A stretch of 64,000 nt of DNA from Gammaproteobacteria bacterium 45_16_T64. GTDB taxonomy: Bacteria; Pseudomonadota; Gammaproteobacteria; Pseudomonadales; Ketobacteraceae. The notes beneath the pieces were generated by a model that did not search any database, was not told where the DNA came from, and saw only the letters and a program-made list of their open reading frames with translations. Positions 8,784 through 18,181 of the stretch are shown here, in pieces. The position numbers and the translations under genes were made by a program. The stretch is taken from contig MABD01000056.1 in the NCBI GenBank assembly GCA_002162955.1, positions 124,001 through 188,000 of the forward strand, given 5' to 3'. Position 1 is the first letter of the stretch. Each line of letters begins with the position of its first letter.

Positions 8784-9704
8784 TTAGACGTAATTTATCC
8801 AATCAGCATTGAAATCACGACGACCATAGACCAAATCAAAATAAAATGACTGGATCTGTTCAGTGATCGGACCCCGTTTGCCTTCACCAATAAGACGACC
8901 GTCAAGCTCACGTATGGGCAACACTTCTGCCGCAGTGCCGGTAAAGAACGCCTCATCCGCGATATACACTTCATCACGAGTGATACGCTTTTCACGAATC
9001 TCATACCCCAGTTCTTCAGCAATGCTAAAGACTGTCGCACGAGTAATACCATCCAAACATGACGTCAGCTCAGGAGTATAGATCACGCCATCTCTGACCA
9101 AGAAGAAGTTCTCGCCACTACCTTCAGCAACATAACCCTCAACATCGAGCAGCAAGGCTTCATCAGCACCACCGGTTAACGCTTCGTTCAGCGCCAACAT
9201 TGAGTTAATGTAATGCCCATTAGCTTTCGCTTTACACATGCTAATATTTACATGGTGTCTCGTATAAGACGAGGTACGTACCTTGATGCCTTGTTCCAAT
9301 GCCTCTGGGGACATATAGGCAGGCCATTCCCACGCAGCAACGATGACGTGTGTCTGCAGATTTTCCGCACGCAACCCCATACCCTCAGAACCGTAAAACA
9401 CCATCGGGCGAAGATACGCATGAGGCAAATTATTCTCTTTTACCGCGGCAAGCTGGGCGGCATTAATCTCTTCCTTACTAAAAGGAATTTCCATATTCAT
9501 GATATGGGCAGATCGAAACAGTCGGTCGGTATGCTCTTGCATCCGAAAGATCGCAGGACCCTTCTCAGTTGCATAGGCGCGAACGCCTTCAAAAACACCC
9601 ATTCCGTAATGTAATGTATGCGTTAAGACGTGGATTTTTGCATCCCGCCAAGGCACCATTTCTCCATCAAACCAAATCAGACCGTCGCGGTCGGCCATAG
9701 ACAT
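8784..9704 (-). CDS. ilvE: Branched-chain amino acid aminotransferase
   Basis: A 306-residue class IV (fold type IV) PLP-dependent aminotransferase, the normal IlvE length. The PLP lysine lies in MCKAKANGHYINS, and phosphate-cup residues are in EGSGENFFLV and GITRATV; TGTAAEVLPIREL is also typical. It catalyses the last step of Ile, Leu and Val synthesis, exchanging the amino group with glutamate. ATG 9704 is preceded by GGGAG at a good distance; a second in-frame ATG lies two codons in. It is the first gene of the ilvE-waaF-waaC-waaP unit, as in Pseudomonas. Confidence 0.95.
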   Translation of the reverse strand: MSMADRDGLIWFDGEMVPWRDAKIHVLTHTLHYGMGVFEGVRAYATEKGPAIFRMQEHTDRLFRSAHIMNMEIPFSKEEINAAQLAAVKENNLPHAYLRPMVFYGSEGMGLRAENLQTHVIVAAWEWPAYMSPEALEQGIKVRTSSYTRHHVNISMCKAKANGHYINSMLALNEALTGGADEALLLDVEGYVAEGSGENFFLVRDGVIYTPELTSCLDGITRATVFSIAEELGYEIREKRITRDEVYIADEAFFTGTAAEVLPIRELDGRLIGEGKRGPITEQIQSFYFDLVYGRRDFNADWINYV

Positions 9705-9893
9705 GATAGCTTGCTCCCGTTGTTCTTTTATCGTGTACTAATAATGACTCACTACTGCCGCTCAGCCCACTTTTCAATAGGCGAACAGATAGCGCAAAGG
9801 GTGCGACTATATCACATTTTCACCGCGCCTTTTGACATAATTCTGCGCTACTCCGCACGCAAGTGCACCCTATTTGACGAGATCCCGACTGAG

Positions 9894-12824
9894 CTAGACC
9901 GGATTTGGCATTAATTTACCCCATAGGGCCCGAATTGCCATCCGGTACGTCACCATTTGATTTGCTGAAACCCGGTTCTTTTGATTCTGCAATGCTTTGC
10001 GGTGAGTGTGGTGCCGATATGTCAGATAAGCTTCCTTCACCATATACACGTCACCGGGTTCCAATAACCGGTGCTTTTCCAGAGCATCCAAAATTCGAAT
10101 GTTATCAGTCCAATGACACAGTTCAGGATACTGCCCACTCCACCTCAATACACAATATTGCACGAGAAACTCAATATCGACGATACCACCAGAGTCCTGC
10201 TTCAAATCAAAATATTGATCCTGCTGAACCATGCTATCAGTAATGGCCTCTGAACGATTTGCTGCCAGATGATCTCTCATTTTAGTCCGCATATCGATCA
10301 CGTCTTTAGATAAGTGCTTGTTTTTATTGGCCTCTACCAAAACATCTCGACGCGCCTGATCAAATTTGGCCGCCAATATAGGGCACCCTGCAACCACCCT
10401 TGCCCGCACCAGAGCCTGATGCTCCCAAGTCCACGCCTTGTCGATTTGGTATTGCACAAAAGACTTCAATGAAGCCACCAATAAGCCTGAATTACCCGAA
10501 GGACGTAAGCGCATATCTGTTTCATACAACCAACCTGATGCCGTCTTGGTTGAAATAATATGGATCATACGCTGCCCCAACCGGGCGTAGAACATACCGT
10601 TATCAACGCTTCTCTCACCGTTAGTCGACCCATTTGTTGGCGCGTCATGGATAAACACCAAGTCCAGATCAGAGCTATAGCTAAGCTCTAGCCCCCCCAC
10701 CTTCCCATATCCCACAATGATAAAATCTGGGTCGCATAACGTGCCGTCAGATCTTACCGGTGTACCGTACTTTCCAACCATTTGTTTCCAAGCAATACTG
10801 AGTACTTCCTGCATTAGGGTCTCGGCCAACCATGTTAAGTAATCACTTACTTTCATCACAGGTAGCGTGCCTGTGATGTCAGAGGCTGCCACACGTAACA
10901 GGTGGGCATGTTTGAACTGTCGCAAACACTCCATCTCCCTTTCTGCGTCATCTTCTGGAATCCTCAGCATATTCTGTCGAAGATCATCCCTAAGCTCATC
11001 AACACTCGGCGGGGCATATAGGGTATTAGCATTGATAAGTTCATCCAACAGAATAGGATAACGTTGAATCACATCAGCGATCCACGCGCTAGCGCCACAC
11101 AATTTCGCCAAATGCTTAAGCGCCTCAGGATTCTCCACTAACAGTGCGATATACGCTGACCGACGTAGAACCGCCTCTACCAATACACCAACTCTCGCTA
11201 ACGCTAAAACACTGCACTCCTCTTGTACGCTGCACGCCAAAATCACCTGCGGCATTAACTTATCTAAGCGTAGTTTCGCCACCTCAGCTAACTGCTGGAC
11301 CGCTTTGCTTTTCCTAAGATTATCGAGCACCTTCCATGCAGCCTCTACATCCTCGAAGCCCAATTTCGATAATACGTTAACACGCTCTTGCACGGGCATA
11401 TCATCACCCCACAAGCTCACAGCGTCACAGGGTAAGTCCTTCTCTTCTCTGTCTTCCGTCGATACCATCGACTCGAAATGCTGACGCACCTTTGATCGGT
11501 GGGTTTCTAACTGTCGAGTAAATGCCGACCAGTCATTGCTTCCCATCCCACTAGCAATCCGCTCCCGGGCAAGATCATCCGCCGGTATTTGTTGGGTTTG
11601 CCGGTCCTGCAATGCTTGAATCCGATGCTCTACTTCTCTTAAGAATCGATAGGCACGAAGCAGGTCGGTCACCGCAATATCCGGTAACAAACCCATCTCA
11701 CCACTCAACGTAAGTACATTAAGCAACCCTCGCTGCTGTAATTGCGCTTCTTGACCGCCTCGAATTAGCTGAATCGCTTGTGCTATAAACTCCACTTCAC
11801 GAATACCGCCAGAGCCCGTTTTTACGTTATCAACAACACCCCGACGCAACACTTCTCGATTAATGAGCCCCTTCATCTCGCGTAACGACTCGATCACGCC
11901 AAAATCGATATAACGCCGATAAATAAACGGACGCAGCCGTGCCATGAGAGACTCTCCATGCTCATTGCCCACACCTATTGGCCGCGCTTTAATCATGGCA
12001 TAACGTTCCCACTCTCGCCCTTGCTGCTCATAGTAACTTTCCATCGCATCAAAGCTCAGCACTAATGCCCCGCTATTTCCATAGGGTCGCAACCGCATAT
12101 CCACACGAAATACAAAACCTTCTGCCGTGGTTTCATCCAATGCCTTAATCAGCTTTTGACCAAGCCGAAGAAAGAACTCTCGATGCTCTACACTCCGCCT
12201 ACCGCCACGGGTCTCACCATCCCCTGGAAAGGTGAAAATTAAATCAATATCGGAGGACAAATTGAGCTCATAGGCACCCATTTTCCCCATCGCCAATACA
12301 TTCATTTTCATCGGTATATCACTAGCGGGGTGAAAAGGTGTACCTAGTTGGGGCTGTAACCAGCGGTAGTGATGGGCCATCGCCTGCTCAACACAGGCAT
12401 CGGCAAGATAGGTTAGGTCGGCGGTAATTTCCGCTAAATCAGCGACCCGACAACTGTCGCGCCAGATTATCCTCACCATATGAGCATGGCGAAAACGTCG
12501 CAGCGCAACAGACAAAGACGCCTCATCCTCAACAGCACGTAGCGCTTCCTGCAATAATCGATCGCACTCCCCTTGGCCCAATGATCGCTGAAGCAAACCC
12601 TGCTCCCACAGATCAAGGAGCAATTCAGGTTTGCGTACACATTGCTCAGCAACATAATCACTGGCAATGGCAACGAAAGGAAACTGGCTATCAAATTCCG
12701 CAGGCAACTGACGCAGCCGCTCCTCATACCCAGCATCACACATAGACCTTTCAATCGATAACCACGCATTACGGACCACATCCTGTAACGTCGCTGATAG
12801 CGCAGAAAGATCAAACTTCCGCAT
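9894..12824 (-). CDS. glnE: Bifunctional glutamine synthetase adenylyltransferase/adenylyl-removing enzyme
   Basis: A 976-residue protein from ATG 12824; a TTG eight codons upstream could extend it but has no clear advantage. It has the GlnE two-nucleotidyltransferase layout: an N-terminal deadenylylase domain with LAMGKMGAYELNLSSDIDLIF, and a C-terminal adenylyltransferase domain with VGYGKVGGLELSYSSDLDLVF, linked by a helical region containing SGGIREVEF and later SGGIVDIEF motifs. It adds or removes AMP on GlnA in response to PII and glutamine. It lies upstream of ilvE as in Pseudomonas, separated by 189 nt, so ilvE probably has its own promoter. Confidence 0.96.
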   Translation of the reverse strand: MRKFDLSALSATLQDVVRNAWLSIERSMCDAGYEERLRQLPAEFDSQFPFVAIASDYVAEQCVRKPELLLDLWEQGLLQRSLGQGECDRLLQEALRAVEDEASLSVALRRFRHAHMVRIIWRDSCRVADLAEITADLTYLADACVEQAMAHHYRWLQPQLGTPFHPASDIPMKMNVLAMGKMGAYELNLSSDIDLIFTFPGDGETRGGRRSVEHREFFLRLGQKLIKALDETTAEGFVFRVDMRLRPYGNSGALVLSFDAMESYYEQQGREWERYAMIKARPIGVGNEHGESLMARLRPFIYRRYIDFGVIESLREMKGLINREVLRRGVVDNVKTGSGGIREVEFIAQAIQLIRGGQEAQLQQRGLLNVLTLSGEMGLLPDIAVTDLLRAYRFLREVEHRIQALQDRQTQQIPADDLARERIASGMGSNDWSAFTRQLETHRSKVRQHFESMVSTEDREEKDLPCDAVSLWGDDMPVQERVNVLSKLGFEDVEAAWKVLDNLRKSKAVQQLAEVAKLRLDKLMPQVILACSVQEECSVLALARVGVLVEAVLRRSAYIALLVENPEALKHLAKLCGASAWIADVIQRYPILLDELINANTLYAPPSVDELRDDLRQNMLRIPEDDAEREMECLRQFKHAHLLRVAASDITGTLPVMKVSDYLTWLAETLMQEVLSIAWKQMVGKYGTPVRSDGTLCDPDFIIVGYGKVGGLELSYSSDLDLVFIHDAPTNGSTNGERSVDNGMFYARLGQRMIHIISTKTASGWLYETDMRLRPSGNSGLLVASLKSFVQYQIDKAWTWEHQALVRARVVAGCPILAAKFDQARRDVLVEANKNKHLSKDVIDMRTKMRDHLAANRSEAITDSMVQQDQYFDLKQDSGGIVDIEFLVQYCVLRWSGQYPELCHWTDNIRILDALEKHRLLEPGDVYMVKEAYLTYRHHTHRKALQNQKNRVSANQMVTYRMAIRALWGKLMPNPV

Positions 12825-12960
12825 CACATTTCCCAAAACACACCCCAACCTTTTTCAAAGACATTTGTCACATTAACCAACTACGACAATAATTAGACAC
12901 TATCCAACATGATATTGTAGCTAAGCTTTGCGCCGTTCACGCAAGATACCGAGATATTCG

Positions 12961-14646
12961 ATGCCCAATACCAAGATTATACTGCCAACACCGAAAGTCG
13001 TCCTGTTTGATTGGCATGGAACACTTGTCGATACATTGGATGCCATGTTCGAGGCGATGGAAGAAATGCTACCGTTGCTAGAAGATCTTGATTTAGTCAA
13101 ACACTTGCTCCCAGAAAAGCAGTGTCGCACGCAGGATGATGTAAAACTCGTGCGCTATATCCGGATATACCGACGACTACATCCCAAGATATTGGCCGAA
13201 CGGCGCATCTCTCGCACAGAAATATTTAACGCCATTTTTGGCAATAACGTCAAAGCCAAAGCCATCGCTCATGATGCCTACAACCAATGCTATCGAAATT
13301 ATTTCGGCAAAGTGCATCCCTTTCAGCAAGGAGTAGGTGATTATTTACAAGCAATCAAGCAGCTGGGCATAAAAGTCGGCATCGCCACGAATCGAAGTCG
13401 AGAGTTTCTTGATCATGAGCTGGACATTGTGGAGCAAGGCCGCTGGAAACAATTCTTTGATACTTCCGCCTGTGCTGATGATGTCAGTGATTATAAACCA
13501 GACCCCGAAGTCATCAACGCATCACTTGCCGCAATCAATCGTATGCCCAGTGCCCATACTTGGTATATCGGTGATAGCTATCTCGATATGGTCACCGCCA
13601 AAAATGCAGGAGTCACTGCGGTATTCTACAATGGTGCGTGCTGGGACAACCGCTATTTAGAACGCTTATTTGGAAAAGACAATGCCGTAATTCCTGACGC
13701 GATCGTCAATAGTTTTGATGAATTAATGAATTTACTGAGTAATATTGATACTGCAACTCCAGCATCATTTGCGAAACAAGCCGAACAGGTTCGCCCCATT
13801 CATTACCCTCCACCCGAACCCCCACCACAACGCATAGAACCGGACTGGCACCCTTCCGTCGCCGACATCACTCCTCCCCAAGCCATTCTCTTCGATTGGC
13901 ATGCAACATTGGTCGACACTTTGGACGCCATGTATCATGCAGTGGATGACATGCTCCCAGAGATGCGGGAAAAAGGACTGCTAGATCGCCTCGTTGACCC
14001 CAAACAAAGTAAATCCCCAGAAGATGCACGGTTGGTCGAATATGTACAAAGTTATAGCCAGCTTCACCCCAAGGTCAAAGCAGATCGCAAAATATCACGC
14101 ACCGATATTTTCGAAGTTTTATTTGGCAACGACCAAGATGCTAAACAGTTGGCGCATAAAATTTTTAACTTTCACTACCGTAATCACTACGGAACCGTGC
14201 TGCCATTTGAACCCCAGGTCCGCAATCTATTAATAGGCCTACGCGCGTTACCCATCCAAATTGGCGTCATCACGAACCGCGACAGAGAGTTTTTTGAACA
14301 TGAATTAGCAGCAGTAGAAGGTACCGGTTGGCACGATCTGTTTGACACTAATGTCTGCGGTGATGATACCGCGCTGCGCAAACCCCACCCAGATCAACTC
14401 ATCAAAGCAGCACAGGAACTCGAATTGGAAGTATCTACCGATATTTGGTATGTCGGCGATAGCACTACGGATATCATTGCTGCTCAAAAGGCCGGAATGA
14501 CCGCCGTTTTTTTTAACGGCGCCCAATGGGATGCTCCCTGGCTAGGGAAAATATTCCCAGGAACTGAAGAATTCCCCCACAAGCCAGATGTTGTCGTTAA
14601 TGACTTCTCAGAGTTTTGGGCCCTAGTACTAGCCTGTTTAGAATAG
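12961..14646 (+). CDS. Tandem HAD-like hydrolase (two fused HAD domains)
   Basis: A 561-residue protein from ATG 12961 (a TTG 33 nt upstream is less likely). It has two homologous HAD halves, about residues 5-265 and 305-560, joined by a Pro-rich linker containing PPPEPPPQR. Each half has motif I (FDWHGTLVDT in the first, FDWHATLVDT in the second), motif II (ATNRSREF / ITNRDREF) and motif IV (YIGDSYLDM / YVGDSTTDI). In motif I the second Asp of the canonical DxDxT is His in both copies. That residue is normally the acid/base, so activity may be altered. The halves also share a conserved cap (ISRTEIF-N-IFG / ISRTDIF-V-LFG). It is divergent from glnE. Substrate unknown. Confidence 0.8.
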   Translation: MPNTKIILPTPKVVLFDWHGTLVDTLDAMFEAMEEMLPLLEDLDLVKHLLPEKQCRTQDDVKLVRYIRIYRRLHPKILAERRISRTEIFNAIFGNNVKAKAIAHDAYNQCYRNYFGKVHPFQQGVGDYLQAIKQLGIKVGIATNRSREFLDHELDIVEQGRWKQFFDTSACADDVSDYKPDPEVINASLAAINRMPSAHTWYIGDSYLDMVTAKNAGVTAVFYNGACWDNRYLERLFGKDNAVIPDAIVNSFDELMNLLSNIDTATPASFAKQAEQVRPIHYPPPEPPPQRIEPDWHPSVADITPPQAILFDWHATLVDTLDAMYHAVDDMLPEMREKGLLDRLVDPKQSKSPEDARLVEYVQSYSQLHPKVKADRKISRTDIFEVLFGNDQDAKQLAHKIFNFHYRNHYGTVLPFEPQVRNLLIGLRALPIQIGVITNRDREFFEHELAAVEGTGWHDLFDTNVCGDDTALRKPHPDQLIKAAQELELEVSTDIWYVGDSTTDIIAAQKAGMTAVFFNGAQWDAPWLGKIFPGTEEFPHKPDVVVNDFSEFWALVLACLE

Positions 14647-14664
14647 GATTAAGACTACTTACAC

Positions 14665-14898
14665 TTACTGTTTAGACGCCCAAATCGCTAGCTTGTGCCG
14701 GATAGTTTTTTGCGACACTTGATCTTCCGGTAACGGTTGGATTTTCTTATCGTGCACTAAGAGCCGGTAAATATATTCGATTTTTTCCCCCGCAGAATCA
14801 GTGGCTTCAAATTCAACGGCGCCACGCTCTTCGCCATACGCAACACCCAGCTCAATGGCTTTTTTTAATAGCTCTTTCTCATTTTTCAGTTTCTTCAT
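14665..14898 (-). CDS. Small DUF5062-type protein
   Basis: A 77-residue protein from ATG 14898 (a TTG directly precedes it). The sequence begins MKKLKNEKELLKKAIELG and has IEYIYRLLVHDKKIQPLP near the middle and HKLAIWASKQ at the end. I recall this pattern as the DUF5062 family of small gammaproteobacterial proteins; function unknown. It is predicted soluble and helical, with no signal peptide. It lies 18 nt from the convergent HAD gene and downstream of the membrane-protein gene on the same strand. Confidence 0.65.
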   Translation of the reverse strand: MKKLKNEKELLKKAIELGVAYGEERGAVEFEATDSAGEKIEYIYRLLVHDKKIQPLPEDQVSQKTIRHKLAIWASKQ

Positions 14899-14928
14899 CA
14901 AAATCTCGCTTTAGCGGTATATTCGATA

Positions 14929-16716
14929 TTAAGCGTCACAACTGTTGGTGACGAGCATCAATTGTATAACCTGATCAACTGAATGTAATTCACACAACAC
15001 CGGTTTTCCATTAGCCCATAGGTAGAACTGTAGATTATTTTCATCTTCATTCAACACCGATTGTTGAAAACGAAATCGTGCCGTAGTCGGTACATTCGCA
15101 TCGGACACAGCGATAATAGTTACCGTGACTTGCTCAGTAACAACTTCATCACCAACACTAAAACCTTGATTAGGATCCCGCAGCAAACCCTCATTATGAG
15201 CATCATACAATCCATGCTCCGATGTGATATCAAAAGCGTATTCATCTACCATCGCCAAGGTAACGCCCTGCCGGCCTGACACCAACGGCAAGGTATATTT
15301 AGCAATCGGTAAACCCGCAAAAGCTCTCACCCCACTAATATAACCAGCCACACTCGACATCGGTGGATTAATGAGAACGATTGTATCATTGGTATTACTA
15401 TCATTAATGGGAAGATTTTTAGCGCCGCTATTTAACGAGCCATCCATTGCCAAACGAATAGATGCCGCCTCTAAGGGTAGCAACAACGGTGACAGTATAA
15501 ATTGGGCAAACAGCAAGACAACAATCATAGGGAACACCAACCAATGCTTCGCGCCGGCTTTCCAATCTTGCCACCAGCGAGCAAACAGCAATCCCAGCAG
15601 TCCTGCTCCGCCGATGCTAACACACATCAATAAACGACTATGGGGGATCGTCGCACACACCGGCAAAACACAAAGCAATAACCCCAACAACCAAAAACGC
15701 GCACGCCTATCGTCAATCACCAACGGTGCAATAACAATACTCAGCAGCACCAACAATACACACTGCACAATAAATTTAGGCCCTGAGGGCACCAGCGACA
15801 GTAACTCTGGCGGCAGTGCAAAAAAGTTTGCCGCAAGTAACGTTACTGCGCGCTCGCCAAGCACTTGAATAAACAATAGAGCATCATAACTGGGGTCAAT
15901 ATAATGGCCTGAATTCTTAGCGCCATATTCCATGCCCGCTCGAAACAACAACCAAACCACCCCCAACAGACCATAAGGCACTAACGACATAAAGCGCTGA
16001 ACCAGAGAGCTTTTATCGATAAAAAGCGCGTACGAAAACAAGTATAGCCCAGCACTTACCGCAAGCTCACCACTTAGCAACCCCGCACAAAAAAACAACA
16101 CCGCCCACCCTAGCGCGCCATAACATTCACTCTGACGCCACCGATGATGAGCTCGTAATGTTAGCACTACAAATAACGTTGCCAGCACCGCATTTCGATT
16201 TGCTAGCCAAGCAGCGGGCACTCCATGGGAATAGGCCAGTGCAAAAACCCAAAATGCCCAACACGCAGCAGTCGACATTGCCTGACCTTGAATATCCTCA
16301 AACAGTTTCGCCGCCACATACAATAAGGCAACAAAATACACCAGCCCGTGAACGTGCATTAACCAAGGAAAAGACGTTAGTAATCCATAATCAATGGCGT
16401 GGGTCAATTCGGATACCGGCCGCCAAAAAGCATACTGCACGGAATCCAGCGTCCACCAGGGGATCATTCCCACGTCCATTAATTTGTGTGTACGCTCGGA
16501 GTTACCATCGATAAAATTAAACAGCCCAAACACTCCGCCCTGATCGGCGGCCATCGGCACAAGCGACTGCCCTGTCACTAAGCTCCAATGAAAGTAGTCA
16601 TCCAGCTGCAACCCCAACCATAACGCAGGGCTTAACAAACAAAGAGAAAGAAAACAGCCCCAAAAAATATATCCCTGCAAGGGAAGAGGTAATGCCTCTC
16701 GAATTTTAGCCACCAC
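14929..16716 (-). CDS. Polytopic inner-membrane protein, glycosyltransferase-like, function unknown
   Basis: A 595-residue protein with about ten or more predicted membrane helices through residue 405, then a soluble, probably periplasmic, C-terminal domain of about 180 residues. The layout, with the first loop carrying a conserved acidic LQLDDYFHW after helix 1, resembles GT-C type membrane glycosyltransferases (Asp-rich first loop), but I see no firm family signature. The start is a GTG at 16716, two bases after the acyltransferase stop, so the two are co-transcribed and possibly coupled. The pairing with an acyltransferase suggests modification of a surface glycan; that is inference. Confidence 0.6.
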   Translation of the reverse strand: MVAKIREALPLPLQGYIFWGCFLSLCLLSPALWLGLQLDDYFHWSLVTGQSLVPMAADQGGVFGLFNFIDGNSERTHKLMDVGMIPWWTLDSVQYAFWRPVSELTHAIDYGLLTSFPWLMHVHGLVYFVALLYVAAKLFEDIQGQAMSTAACWAFWVFALAYSHGVPAAWLANRNAVLATLFVVLTLRAHHRWRQSECYGALGWAVLFFCAGLLSGELAVSAGLYLFSYALFIDKSSLVQRFMSLVPYGLLGVVWLLFRAGMEYGAKNSGHYIDPSYDALLFIQVLGERAVTLLAANFFALPPELLSLVPSGPKFIVQCVLLVLLSIVIAPLVIDDRRARFWLLGLLLCVLPVCATIPHSRLLMCVSIGGAGLLGLLFARWWQDWKAGAKHWLVFPMIVVLLFAQFILSPLLLPLEAASIRLAMDGSLNSGAKNLPINDSNTNDTIVLINPPMSSVAGYISGVRAFAGLPIAKYTLPLVSGRQGVTLAMVDEYAFDITSEHGLYDAHNEGLLRDPNQGFSVGDEVVTEQVTVTIIAVSDANVPTTARFRFQQSVLNEDENNLQFYLWANGKPVLCELHSVDQVIQLMLVTNSCDA

Positions 16717-16718
16717 GG

Positions 16719-17987
16719 TTAACGCCTCAAGTTCATAATGGGGCGTTCAATTAGCAAATAGATTACCACCGCGGTAAAAATCGTGAGTAATGAACTGGCG
16801 ACAAACACCATCCCTATAATTTCGTAGGTGCTCCAATTGATGTATTGTTCCGGAGCCGCTTTCATACCTGCCAACACCATAGAACAGACCACGGATATCG
16901 CCACTACATGGACTAAATACATAGAATACGATAATTGCGCCAATGGATACCAAAGGCGATTACCCAAGAGAAAATTGAGCCCAGTAGACAGCGCGCCCTT
17001 TTCGAGCGATGCAATAATCAATACGCTAATAGTTAAGCTAAAAATATTACGACTAGCTATTTGGTACGCAATATTAAAACCTTGATATTCATCAAACTGG
17101 ACACTAATCACAGGTACAACCATCAACAAGACCAGCACACCAAAACTGCCCCATGCCAACGCTTTGCCTAATCCACTAGCGAATAACCGAGAAAGCTCAA
17201 CGCGATAATACTGGTAATAATAGCCCGCCAAACAACCCGCAAGGAGTGCACCGTATCGCGTATAGAGATTATCGTATAACACTGAAAAGTGGTGGGCATG
17301 AAATTCCCGATCTACCGCCAATAGGCTTTGCGGAGAATTGAGGATCATTTCATCACTATAAATCACATACCCCCGCACGATAAATGAGAACGCAAACAAC
17401 CCCCACATCCAACGCAGCGGGTGTTTGGTATATTTCATCATTGCCATCAATAACAAAGGAAATAGCAAATAAAATTGCTCTTCAATCGCCAATGTCCATG
17501 TCCAGTTCATCGCCTGGTCATCATAGTCAACAAAATTATTCAGATAGAGAATATTGGTCCAAAGATTATGGGTATTACTATTATCCGAATGTCCCAGCAG
17601 CAACCAATACAGAATTATTACAAAGTAATAGACCGGACTTAACCGTAAAAAACGTCGCCAATAAAAATTACCCATACGAATATGGCCTAATTTATCAATT
17701 TGACGCAGCAGAATACCGGTAATCAAGAACCCGCTAATCACAAAAAACACGTCTACGCTCTTGTCGCTATTCCACACCCAAGACCATGCAAGACCGCCGG
17801 TTTCGATAATGGTGTTTAATTCCAAAGCCGGATTCATCACGACAAAAATCGTAAAGGAATGAAAGACCAGAATCATCATCATCGACAGAGCGCGAAAACC
17901 ATCAATGACACTGAAATTCGACGAAGGACGGTGAAACAGATGCTTCAAATTCTTAATAGGGGAAAATGCAGAAACTAATCGACTCAT
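16719..17987 (-). CDS. Acyltransferase 3 family membrane protein (OafA/YrhL-like)
   Basis: A 422-residue protein with about ten predicted transmembrane helices. The N-terminal family signature is visible as VIDGFRALSMMMILVFHSF (catalytic His in the first helix) and VFFVISGFLITGILL, then WRRFLRLSPVYYF and WTLAIEEQFYLLFPLL. These enzymes move acyl groups (often acetyl) from the cytosol onto exported glycans, such as O-antigen, peptidoglycan or periplasmic glucans. It is followed directly by a polytopic protein gene in the same unit. The acceptor cannot be identified. Confidence 0.88.
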   Translation of the reverse strand: MSRLVSAFSPIKNLKHLFHRPSSNFSVIDGFRALSMMMILVFHSFTIFVVMNPALELNTIIETGGLAWSWVWNSDKSVDVFFVISGFLITGILLRQIDKLGHIRMGNFYWRRFLRLSPVYYFVIILYWLLLGHSDNSNTHNLWTNILYLNNFVDYDDQAMNWTWTLAIEEQFYLLFPLLLMAMMKYTKHPLRWMWGLFAFSFIVRGYVIYSDEMILNSPQSLLAVDREFHAHHFSVLYDNLYTRYGALLAGCLAGYYYQYYRVELSRLFASGLGKALAWGSFGVLVLLMVVPVISVQFDEYQGFNIAYQIASRNIFSLTISVLIIASLEKGALSTGLNFLLGNRLWYPLAQLSYSMYLVHVVAISVVCSMVLAGMKAAPEQYINWSTYEIIGMVFVASSLLTIFTAVVIYLLIERPIMNLRR

Positions 17988-18181
17988 AAGTTCAGTAAAC
18001 TATGGCAAACACTGGAAAACTGGATACAGAACCACAGCAACGATAAATCACCCAATCGTTATAGCCCTGTGTTATTTTTATTATTTAAAACAGAAACATT
18101 CTAACAGCCAATAGAAACGAAAGGGAACGACTGAGTTCAAATGATTACAAAATAAAATACTCACGCTGTTTACTTTTAACG

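Noticed and set aside
9905-10243. A 112-codon forward open frame overlapping the 3' end of glnE
   Set aside because: Antisense to conserved glnE; no domain and no good start.
15371-15868. A 165-codon forward open frame opposite the polytopic membrane protein
   Set aside because: Complement of membrane helices gives Asn/Ser-rich sequence without any family pattern; no start context.
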